From the NCBI RefSeq assembly GCF_033115175.1, contig NC_084837.1:11546266-11610265 (forward strand): a stretch of 64,000 nt of DNA, read 5' to 3'. Below the pieces are notes generated by a model. That model did no database searches. It was not told the origin of the DNA and saw only the letters and a list, made by a program, of their open reading frames with translations. Below are positions 24,501-36,500 of this stretch, piece after piece. Every line of letters begins with the position of its first letter. Positions within the stretch are counted from its first letter, which is position 1. The position numbers were made by a program, and so were the translations under genes. The stretch comes from Lepus europaeus (lineage: Eukaryota > Chordata > Mammalia > Lagomorpha > Leporidae).

Positions 24501-27500
24501 CTTGCTTGGAAATAACCCTGCGGTCCCTGAACCCCAACCCCGTGGACTCGGCAGCCTGCCATGGGCTCCCACTGCAGGCCCACAGGTGCCTCCACCTCAA
24601 GGTGCCCAAAAGAGGCCTTCACTCCTCCTCCGTCCCTGTCCTGGCACAGCCCAGGGTCCCTTCCTTGGGGAATGACCCCGCTACCCCCAGCCACACAGGC
24701 AGCGGTGCTGTGCCTTCTCCTGAACCCCCACATCCATCCCACACTAAGTCCTGTCCACACTGCCCACCAAATCTGTCATGCGGGTGTCCCTCCTCCTCTG
24801 ACACCACTGTCACCCTAGGTCACCATGAATGGCAGAGGCTTCAATGGCATCAGTCCACGTGAACCACCGTGCTCCGAATGTCTGTGTCCCCCCAGAACGT
24901 GCGAGTTGCAATCCTGACCCCAAAGAGGATGGTATTAAGAGTAAGCCTTTGGGGTGCACAAGTTATGGCGTGGATAGGATCAGCATCTCCATCAAAGAGA
25001 GCCCTGAGACCTCCTCCATCTGTCCACCACGGGAGACACAAAGGTAAGTCAGCCCTGGGCATCTGGCCATGTGGGCACCCTGAGCTCAGGCTCCAACCCC
25101 AAAACTGTGAGAACCAAAGGTCTGTGGCTATGAGCACTCCCCAGCCCATGGCGTCCTCACCCCAGGTGAGCCAGAGTCTGCCACGCCCCTCTCCATGCCC
25201 CCGCCCGTCTTCACACTGCCAGGAAGGGTTCTCCTGGGCCTGAAGTCTGACCCTCTGGCCCCTGCTCTTCGGTCCCTGTGGCTCTCAGGAGGCCTCCCCG
25301 AGCCTCACTTCCCAGTGTCCTGTTTGGAGGTCAATGGCCAAGGTGGGCCAGGCACTGCCCCAGTGTCCGCACACCCCAGAGCCTGGATTCCCGGCTCCTG
25401 ACCACACCCCCCGCCAGCTGCAAGTAGTCTGTCATCTGGGCCAGCACTGCTGTAGCGCCAGTTTTCTGAACTGGCCCTTGGAGCTTTGGTTCTTGTTAAA
25501 CCTCAGGAGAACCCAGCACACAGCCTCCGGGCAGCCTGGGAGGGAAGCCCCCTTTTACCCATCACTTCTGCAACCCTCAGCCCTGAGCACTTTAAAGCAA
25601 ACTCCTGAACGCGGAGTTGTCCAGGGCTCACATGGCAGGTGCAGCCCTGGGAAGTCACGCACACGAATGAGCTGCGCCGTCTCTCTCCCATCAGAGCGGT
25701 GGCTGCCGAGCTAAAGGCTTGGCACAGAGCAGAGCACACTGATGTTTTCGAGGCTCCTGGCAGATCCCACACGGGAACTGCCCAGTGGCCCAGGTCGAGA
25801 ACTGCCCCTCCATCCCGACCCTAGTGCACTGGGGTCCTCACAAGGCCCCCAGCAGCCCCCAGAGGATGCACCCCCTCCTCTTGGGTGCACAGGTCCCTTC
25901 TCAGGGGATCTTTGATGACCTGGAAGCCTCTGCCAGACCCCCCAAGGACCAGGCTGAAGCCTCCACCACCCCCCAGGCTGGGCTGCAGAAGCCGCTGGTC
26001 CCCCCGAACCTCCTGATCCTGCCCACAGACAGACATGCCAGTGACATCCAGGCTATCAGCAGAGCCCCAACACCAGGCCTTCGAGCTCTCCCCCGTGCAA
26101 GTCTGTGTGGCATCTCAGAGAAGAGCGTGTCCAGCAGGGGGGGCAGGGTCCTGGAAGGAGTGGAAGGGGAGGAGGTCCCTTCTGGAGCTTGTGTCCAGGG
26201 GGTGGATGTGGAGAGGCTGTGGCTGACCTCATCCACACGAGGCCTAGGTGGGAGCAGGATGTGTGGCCCCCTGTGTGCAATTGGCACTGGGACCCCCGAG
26301 GCAGAGGCTCCCGGCCTCACAGGAGCTCAGCCTTTCCATGTTAAGTCACCCCATAGAAAGCACCAAGAACCCCGCCAAGCGTTCACACCACGGCTTCTCA
26401 GCCTGTCGTTACCGTCTTCCTTTCTAAAGGTCAGTACCAGCTGCCGTCCTCCCTATTGTCAGGACGGTGCCCTGGCCAACTGTGGCTCCGTCACACTCTT
26501 CCTGGGCCACCACACTGGCCTCCAGCTCCGTGCTGGCTTTGGTTGCAGGCAGCCACTGCAGCCTGGCAGGACCTGGGCCCAGCCAGGAGGGAGCCCCTCC
26601 CAGCCTCACCACGCATCCTTCACGGCTCAGCAAGACCCTTCCCCACAGCTCTGGCCCCGGGTCCCCACGCACACACACATGCATGAGCACACACACACAG
26701 GGGTCAGGGGACAGTGTCCAATGCAACCTCCCCATTGGGGCCACTCCCACCCACGGAGCCCGTGCACCTCCTAGCTGGCTGACATTGCCAGGGCAGCCAG
26801 GCCCTCAGAAGGAACATGGTGCTCTCTGGGGGCAGCGTGGAAAGTGATGGCTTCGGAGGCAGGCGTTTGATCAAAGTAATAAAAGGACCCACGATTATCA
26901 CAAGGCCAGATATGACCAGAGAAGGAGCGATTCCTGTTGGATCCGAAGATGGCAGCCCGGTGCCACCTTCTCCCCACCCAGCGTGGCCGCACCTCTCAGA
27001 GATGTGACAAAGACAAGAGGCGCCACACAGGAGAGGGGCACAGGGACTCCAGGGCCTGCGATCCCCCAGCCCCTGGGCCCAGGACCTACTCACCTCGGTC
27101 CCAGAGGCTCAGCTCCGGACACACAGAGGATGAAGGGATGGGGCTGGCCGGGCACAGAGCAACACTCCCTGGACTACAGGCTCGCTGGGGACATTGCTAC
27201 CTGGGGGGGAGTGCTGCAGGGATGCACTGAGAGAGGTGGGGAAGGTGACCGTGTGCATGTCCCGAACCCCCTGGAGGCCGGGAACCCACAGCAGGGGGAA
27301 GGCCGCCTGGCCACTCGTCAGCAAGACGGGTCACTTGTGGAGGCCCCAAGCCCGCCCTGGAGATGGTGCCTCACTGAACCCAGAGTAGGGGCCAGGAACC
27401 CGCTTTTGACACCCATGCACACGCACACCCACGCGTACACCCTCACACTACTGTGCAGCCTCTGAAGGAACACCTGGTCTCTAGCAACAAGATCAGCCCC

Positions 27501-30500
27501 CCCCCCCCCCCCCAGCCGTCTCAGGAACAAACTGGATCTGGACCCCTCTGGAAGGCACGGGCCCATGCCCACTCCCTCACACAGGGGCCAGCAGGAGGCT
27601 ACCCCAGGGCTACTGCCCCTTACGACACCCTGGCCCCCAAGGGCGAGAAAGCCTCGGCTGAGCCCTGCAGTTCATCACAGCCACGGTCAGATCAGCCTCC
27701 TCCCTCCTACTCGGGTGCCCTGGTCCTTCTGTGGAGAGACAAACCTTCTCCCAGCGGGGCTAGGTGCACAGGAGGAGGGGCGGGCGGGGCTTCAGGCCTC
27801 AGGGTGGAGCGAGCGGGAGGAAGCCCTTCCTGAGCGTCCTTTCCCAAGAATGGTTTAAGTTGCAGGTGCACCCACGAGGGGGAAACAGAGCTCGGCCGAC
27901 AGGGAACAGCAGCAGCCACTGACCACTAGGCAGCACCTTCCACCTGGCCGCCACGGCTTTGGACTGCGGAACACCCATCAGGACGGGATCGCCTGCCCTC
28001 AGAACTGTCCACTCCAGTGAGCGTGGTCCCAGGCGTGCCTTGTCTGCTGAGGTCACCCCACAGCGGGGCCTAAATCACCCCGTGGCACCTGATGCAGTGA
28101 CCATCACTGACCAAGCAATGGTGCCCTTTGTTCTGCAGGAATGTCCCAGCCTCCCAGCCACCCTAGGGTGCCACCAGCACCACCCATATCCTAGGCGTGG
28201 GGAGGGAGGCTCCACAGAACCCCATGGGACCCCCTTGCCACCCTCAGAGCCCACTGTCCTCTCCTCCCTCACCAGTGCCCGAAGGTGGCCTTGGTCCACT
28301 CAGAGTTGGACTTCTGGGAGTAAAGGCCCCCCCTCCCCCCGTGCTGGGCTACAGGGGAAAACCCAGGCGTGGTGGAGCTGGGGGGTGGGTGGAGCTGGGG
28401 GGTGGGCAGGGCTGGGGGGAGGACTCCGTGACAAAATGCAAACCTGAAACAAGGAGCAGTGGCCGTGTGCGAGGGTGGTGTGGTCTAGGCTGAGACCACC
28501 AGAGGGAGACAGAACAACACAAGAATCTCCCAGTTCAAGGAGCTCCTTCTCCCCAGGGAGTGGCTTCTCCCTCTCCTTACATAAGCGTGTGTGACGCGTG
28601 TGCGCGGCCTGCAGGGGAAGCAGGCGCCACGCCAGCCCCTCTCCCTGCCCAGGAGGTTCTCTGTTCAAACTCCCCTTGAGCTCCCTGGACAGGGAGAGTG
28701 TGGGGAGGCCCCAAGGGCCACATGTGGCAGCCCCTGCCCTGAACTGGGGAGGTGGGCGGGGGTTCCCAATGCACCCGCCCCTGTGCCTGCTTCTCCCTGG
28801 GGTCCTGGTAGGGACGGCTGTGTGAGCTGGAGCTCAGCCACAGGCGGGGGAGTGGGAGTGCGCCTGCACACAGAGGGCCCGGCACAGCCCACACTGGACA
28901 CAGCAGCCCTGTGTGTGATGGGGACACTTCCACCTGGCCGCTCTCAGCCCCCTGGGGAAGACCTCATTCCAGGGGGGCCAAAGGACCTTGTCCAAGATTG
29001 CTGCCCTGGGTTCCAGCACTCCGCATGCTGAGCCCACCACACAGGGCCTGTGCTATGAGAGAAACCATGGAGCTCACAGGCCGGAGGTGCAGGCTTACCA
29101 GTCTCGTGGTCACCAGATAAATGCCGAACGGCCTGTGGCAAGGGCGGGGGGCCAGCCCTAGGACTACCTGGTGAAGAATCTAAGGCCCACTGCCTTCCTA
29201 GCTTAGGTCTCTAAGATGAGAAGGAACCAACACAGAGAGGTAGGAGGATATAGCTTTCTAGGCTGTGGCAAGTGCAGGTGCAAAGGCCCTGGGGTGGCAG
29301 GGAGCCTTTCAAAGAGCTAAGAGATTCCAGATGGCCCGGGGACAAGGGGTGGAGCAAGCCAAGGCTGCAGAGGAAGCACCAGCCAGGAGCGAGGTGCCTG
29401 GGGCCACACAAGGGGCTGTCGTGTCAGGGCAACAGCCCAGCCATCGCTGCCGATAGAAATTAGCTCTGGCTGCAGGGAGGCCACAGCAGTGCAGGGGTCC
29501 AGGCAAGTGAGCGGGGACGCAGGTGTGGGCCAGGGGCACGGGGCAGAGGTGGACAGCGGCACCCTGGGCAGACAGCACCAGCGGATAAGGCGAGAGGGCT
29601 GCAGGGCAGGTGAGGCTGGATGGGCAGAGCTGCCGCCTGGAGGAGGGGCAGTGGAAGAGGGCTGACCTTGAGGGTGGGGACTCTGGGCACTTCAGCACAG
29701 GAGCCTGGGCTTCCTCCAGACGGGGCCCAGCAGGCCACTGACTCAGGCGTCCCCGGCAGGGAAACAGATGGGGAACGAGCTGTGGCAGGCGCCCAGCGCA
29801 GCGCGGGCAGGGATGCGTCACCATCGGGGTGGGGGTGCGGGGAAAGCAGTGGGAGGGGACCCCAGGAGCCAGCTCTGCCCAGCGCCAAGCAGAGAAGGGG
29901 CTCGGGGAGGGGGAAGTGCCCATCTGTGTCCATGCTGGCCAGGGGCCAACTGCAAGGAGCCCACGGGGACTGAGCCTAATGACAAGGAGGCCGCGGTGAC
30001 CTTGGAGCATTGTGTGCAGGGCGAGCTGGCAGGAGCCGGCAGGCGGACAGCATAGGATGCGTAGACAAGAGGCAGCCACCCCCGTCCTGGGGCGGAGGGG
30101 CGGAGTTGGGCAGCGCGGTGGCAGGACAGGGGCCGGTGGACGTGAGCTCTGAGGGCAGAGGGGCAGCTGGAGCTGTGGGATGGAGGGGTTGCAGCACGGA
30201 CTGGACAGCACAGCACAGGGCTGGAGAGGCGCTGAGCCGTTTGCCAGGCCAGTCGCCCAAGCCGGCACGAGGACCAGTCCAGGGAGGCGTCTGGGATGCA
30301 GACAGGGTGGGGATGGGGTGAGCTCTAGAGGGGAGCTGGTCTCATGCTGGACCCTCCCCACGGGCCGAGGCCTGGTCTCTCAACCCTGCACGGACTCTGT
30401 CTGCCTGCCACCAACGCCTTGCCCACCGCCCAGCCTGCCCAGGAGCCAGACCATGGAGCCAGATCAGGGAAGACGCAGCCGGCCTGAAGAACACAGCCCC

Positions 30501-33500
30501 GGGCCAGGCCGCCCCTGCCTGCAGCAGCGGCTGGGCTGTCTCCCGGGAAAGGATCCAGGAGCTCCCAGGGTGGCTCTTCAGACACCCAGTGGGCAAGGCC
30601 AGGTCACTGCTGTGGGAGGAAGAGGGGCTCTCGCAGAGCCAAGGGAGGCAAAGGCCGAGCTCGCCGCAGCGCGTAGATGGGCCCAGGACAGAGCTCAGGA
30701 AAAACTTGGATCAGGGAGAACGGATTCCCAGAAGAAGCATCGTAAATCAAAACACTGGCGAAACTGGGGACAGGCAAACGCATGGGCCGCTCACCGAAGC
30801 ACGGGGTTCATAGCCAGGACTGGAAAGCACCCAAACTCTCCTGAATGGGAGCAGCCGTCCACGGCAGAGTGCCAGGAAGGCCCTCTGTGTCCTGCCGCCC
30901 CGCTCGGCTCGCTGGCGTCCTGTCCAGCACGTAGCACTAAATGAAAAAAGCAAGATGGAGAACAAGCAGGCCAGCGCACTCCCGTCTACCTAAGAAAGGG
31001 GAAGACATGTTTACCAAAAGAAAAAAACATACGTAAAATGCCAAAAATGGATATCCACAGCAGGAGGGAAGCAATGGGGCGTGGGGGATGGGGTGGGGGG
31101 GATGAGACATCTTTGCATTACCCCTGGGTTGCATATTTGACTTTGCAGTCATGCACATATTTTATGTAATTACAAAGCAAAATTGATTCCAAAAAGCAAG
31201 TTTCTAAGAATTAAGAGATGTGAAAGAAGCGAATGGAAATGTGTATCCATTTGTGACACAATCAAAAAAGGAAGATCTATTCTAAAATATTCCGGAACAC
31301 AGTCATTAGATCGTATATCCCTCCTGGCCTACAAAAGTAACTGGAATAACTCAGACACTGTATCTGGAGCCCTGTGTGCCGGCCAGCGTGAGTGACGCCA
31401 CTCTGAGATGGCCGTATGGTGAGCAGAATGGAACAAACGTGTGGTCAGGTTAGGGAAGAAATACAAATGTAGCCCTGTCAGAGTGTCGGCATGAATCCCC
31501 GTGGATTTTATCTTACAGATACACAGCCTGATAGTTATGGGTCACTGCATAGCAAATGACCCCCGAATTGTAGTGGCTTGAACAACACACATTTACTATC
31601 TCCCGGTTTCTGTGGGTTCAGAACCCAGGCCCAGCTTAGCTTGTGGCTCAGGATCAGCCACAAGACTACGGTCAGGTGGCCACCAGGGCTGTGGCCACCG
31701 TAAGGCCCGATGGGGAAGGATGCACTTGCAAGTTCGCTTCCCAGGCTGCTCCCATGGCCACCAGTCCCCTGTCTCTGATAGGGCAGCTCACAACCACAAC
31801 ACAGCACTTGGTTCCCTTACAGAGAACCAGGAAGAGAGAGCAAGCAAGACGGAAGCCTCTCTGCGCAGTCTAACCTTGGAAGCGGTATCCCACCACTTCC
31901 ACATACTCTATTCATTAACAGCAAGCTAGCAAGTCCAGCCCACACTCAAGGGGCTGCCCAAGGGCATGTTTACCCAGAGTGGGGCCAACGGGGGTCATTC
32001 GGGCCACTGTCAACCACACGTACCTTAATGCCTACCTCTGACCAGATCTGGAGCAACAAGCACCCACCCTACACAGATCATGGTCTCTAACTATCACTCC
32101 ACAGGGATCCGTGCAGAAACAACTCTGGCTCTGAGCCTGGGGCACGAAGGATCTGAGGCGATTCTGGAATGTTCTATGAAATCAGAAAGCCAGGGAGCCC
32201 TATTCTTAGGACTGAGAACCAACCACGACAGGCTGTCTTGGTCACAGATGAGACCCCGGGGGCACAGGAAGCAACAATGAGATGCACCAGAACACACCAG
32301 CCAAGATCCACACCCAGAGCGCTCACCGACAGCACAGAAAACCTCCCCAGGCATCGTCAGAGGTCAGGGAAACGTGCTCGTTTTACTTATTTAGCTTTGA
32401 AGATTCATTCATTTATTTGAAAGTCAGAATTAGAGAGAAGGAGGGAAAGACGGAGAGATCTCCCATCTGCTGGTTCCCAGATGGTTGCAATGGCTGACGC
32501 CAGGAGCCAGGAGCTTCATCGTGGTCTCCCACGTGGGTGGCGGGGGCCCAAGTACTTGAACCATGTTCTGCTGCTTTTCCCAGGCCATTAGCAGGGAGCT
32601 GGATCGGAAGGGGAGCAGCCAGGGCCCACACGGGACGCTGGTGTCTCTGGCGGCACAACACCAGCCACTCGTTCATTTTAAAATGGCTACATAAAGGGAA
32701 GGAATTATTTAAGCTGTGTTTCATGGTTGAATACACACTTGATGAGCGAACGTTTCCCTGCATAGATTTCCAGTGCATCAACAAAGCAGCAGCGACGGAG
32801 CCAGCACACCACGGTTTGCAACCTCTAATCACTGCCCGAATCTAAAGGATTGTTAATGGCGCTAACATCCCCCGAGAGAGTCAGCCAGATGACGCGGGCC
32901 TCTCCGGGAAGAACACGGTAATACCCAGAACGGTTTTCCCCAGTCAGACGGGATCTGATCAGCTCTCTAAGACCCCACCGCTCCATAGGACACGGAGAAC
33001 AGGGAGGCATGCAAAAAACACTGTGAAGACACAACCAGCGATTCCAGACTGCAGGAAACAGTAGGATGGATGATACGGATCATTCTATAATGTCAGCAAC
33101 AACCGTAAGAGAGGAAACGAGAGAGGTGGGTAGAGAAGACAAGACACAAAAGAGAATGATGAACTACATCAACCAGGCTTAATGGAGGAGTCTAATGTGA
33201 ACCCCAAACACACACGTCCTTGGGCCAGTGCTGTGGGTTAAGCTACCAACTGCAATGCTCCATCCCATATCAGAAGGCCATTTAAAAAAAATTTATTTGA
33301 GAGACAGAGTTATAGACAGTGACAGGGAGAGACAGAGAGAAAGGTCTTCCATCTACCGTTTCGCTTCCCAAATGGCAGCAATGGCTGGATCTGCTCCAAT
33401 CCAAAGCCAGGAGCCAGGAGCTTCCTCCTGGTCTCCCATGCAGGTGCAGGGCCCAAGCATCTAGGCCATCCTCCACTGTTTTCCCAGGCTCAGCAGAGAG

Positions 33501-36500
33501 CTGAATTGGAAGAGGAGCAGCCAGGACTAGAACCGGCACCCACATGGGACACCTCTGCCACAGGCAGAGGCTTAAACTACCGAGCCACAGCCAGCACCAG
33601 CCCCAGAGGCTGTTTTGGGTCCCAGCTGTTCTGCTTCTGAATCAACTCTTTGCCAATGAATGCTGGAGGGCAGCAGCAAATGTCCCAAGTACTTAGGCCC
33701 CTGCCACCCACACAGCAGAGCCAAAGGGAGCTCCAGGCTCCTGGCTTCAGCCAGGCCCACCCTTGGCCCTTGCGGCCATGGAGGAGTGAAACAGCAGATG
33801 GAATATCTCTGTCATTTTACCTTTCAAACAAATAAATAAATAGTTTAAAAAATTACACTCAAACTGGGAAAATGCAAATACTAATGGGCACTTAGTGCTA
33901 TAATGAAACGATTGTTCATGTTATTTTAGCTGTGATAACAGTACTGGAATTTCTAAAAAGTAGGGTTCCTATATGTTAGAACTATACATTTGATGAATCT
34001 TAATGAAGAATGGGATGGGAGAGGGAGTAGGAGATGGATGGTTTGCGGATGGGAGGGTGGTTATAGGGGGAAAAACAGCTATAATCCAAGTTGTACTTTG
34101 GAAGTTTATATTTATTAAATAAAAGCAAAAAAGAAGTATACATTTGAAATATTTTGAGAGGACATGATGTGGGGTCTGAGGTTTGCTTCAGAATAACGTG
34201 TCAAGGAGGTGAGGGTGTAGACTAAACCCCACTGCTTGTGAGAGGGCAGGACTGTGGCAGGAGCACAGTGATGGGTAGGGTGGCCTCCTAGGCTGTGCAC
34301 ATGTCTGAATTTTTTAGGATAAAGATCACGAGGACAGATCTGTCAAAAGGTGGCTTTCTTAGGAAGCTAAAGCCCACCGCTATATGAGATCATGCCTGTG
34401 TGCTACACCACCCGGGTCGACAAGAAGAAGAAGGAACAGAACACAAGAGAGGGCACAGCAGAAAGCTGTCCTCGTCTACAGATGGCGTGACTGCACGCCA
34501 GGAAAAAGCAAGAAAACAACTAAAGATCTGATTTTCTTTTTTTAAAAGATAGACTTCGTTAAGGCAATGGAATCAAATTTAATACATTAAAAATCAATAG
34601 CTTTCTCTGTACCTACAAACAGCACCTAGCTGGACAGAATGAAATGAAAGCAAAATAGCATTTACAAAAACAATAAAAGGGACATAGCATCAAGAAATAG
34701 AAGAAAAAGCTATGTGTTGAATTTTTATGAATAAACCTCACTGGTGAAGAGAAACAACCTTGAATACATGCAGAGCCCTTTTGTGGCTGGGAAGATTCTA
34801 TAACGTGAGCTGGCACTCTGCCTCTAGATGAATTCAGCTCATGCCACATACAAATACCAACAGGAATTTCAGTGTGTAGCCAGATAAGCTGAGCTTAAGG
34901 TTTCTGTGCAAAAAAAGTATTCAGGGGGGAGTTGCAAAGACAGGATGGTAGCGAGGGAAGGAACGAGCCCTACCACATAATAAGCTGCACCACAAACCCC
35001 CAGTAAGTAAAGCAGCCTGGGTCTGGAGCCTGGATGATGGACAGTTCCTAGGACACACCCAGAAATGCATCCGCACATACAAAAGGGCTTCAGAAAGTTC
35101 ATGGGAAAGTGGAAACCAGAGCGAAGTTTGGTGCGTGAAGACAAAGGCTTACTGGTGTGGTGGTAGCAATGGAGTGTGCAACCTTGAGAGCCACGGGGCT
35201 CTCCTGCTGGGGTCGTAAAGGGGGGCTCCCACAGGTGTCCTGCGAACCTTCTGAAGTACTCCCCCACACGGCAATGCAGAGCACGGCAAAAGCGGCATTT
35301 CAAGCCAGCACGGAAAAGATGAAATAGACAGGACTTTTTAAATTGTTTTGTGTTTCATTTATCTGAGAGGTGGAGAGACAGAAAGAAGGGGAAAGAGAGC
35401 CAGAGAGGCAGAGAGATCTCTCATGTGCTGCATCACACCTACAAATGCTCACCACTGCTGGGGCTGGGACAGGCCAAGGCTAGGAGCTGGCAAGTCAGTC
35501 TGGGTCTCCCATGTGAGTGACAGGGACCCAACTACGTGAGCTGGGTGCAGCTGAGCTGTCACCTGCTGCCTACCAGGGTGGCCATTAACAGGAAGTCAGA
35601 ATCGGCAAACAGCTGGGACTCAAACCCAGCGCTCCAACATGAGCTGCAGGTATTCCAAGTGATGTCTTAACTGCGACACGAAACGTCTGCCCGTGGGTTT
35701 CATAGTTTTGCACAACTGATTAGATGCTTGGGACTAAATGCTTAAGATGGAACTCTTCCTGTATCCACACCAAAATAAATTCCAGATGAATCCAATATTG
35801 AAATAATTTAACATACAACTGTAGAAGTTCTGGAAGGCAACTTTATTGTTTTTAAAAAAATCTTAGGAACATGAGATCATACTAACCTCAAAGGAAAAAA
35901 AAATTGATTCCATAAAACACTCAGTAAAGGAAAATATATATAAAAACGAAGGCAACAGTAACCTAGTGGAAACTTGTATAAAATAAACCAAAGGGCTCAT
36001 TTCCTTTGCATGCAAAGAATAACAGAACTCAAGGAACACCAAAGGGGCAGGCATTTGGGGCATGGGTTCAGATCCTGCTTGGGATGCATGCATCCCATAT
36101 TGGAGAGCCTGGGTTTGAGTCCTGGCCCCACTCCCGATTTCAGCTTCCTACTAAGGTGCACCCTGGGAGGCAGCAGGTAATGGCTCTAGCACTTGGGTCC
36201 CTGCCATCCACATGGATTGGGTTTCTGGCTCCTGGCTTCAGCTTGGTCCCACCCTGGCTGTTGCAGGCATCTGGTGGAGTAAGCCAGTAGATGGAAGATC
36301 TCTCTCCCTATTTTTTTTTTTTAATAAAAACTAAAAACCATAAAAGAAACACCAAGAATTTCAGCTGCCAGAGACAGGAGGGTAGAGGAAATGGAGAAAC
36401 GTTGGCCAAAGTATAACCTGAATTATAAGATGGGCAAGTTCTGGGGTCTAATGGACAGCACGGTGACTGCAGTTAATAGTAATGTGTCCTATGTAGATAA

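Noticed and set aside
25785-26774. 329-codon plus-strand open frame
   Set aside because: Composition-driven, overlaps CA-rich simple sequence near its end, no domain and no supporting signals.
29200-29480. Old repeat suggested by 'gcaaaggccctggggtggca'
   Set aside because: The phrase resembles a common mammalian repeat, but I could not extend the match or name the family with confidence.
29309-30361. 350-codon minus-strand open frame in the 18-kb intron
   Set aside because: Low-complexity Pro/Ser/Cys/Leu-rich translation of GC-rich intron, with no splice sites joining it in frame to APBA2 and no domain.
30700-31190. LINE-like 3' sequence ('aaatgaaaaaagcaagatgg')
   Set aside because: It is similar to an L1 3' phrase, but the match is too short and diverged to call as a feature.
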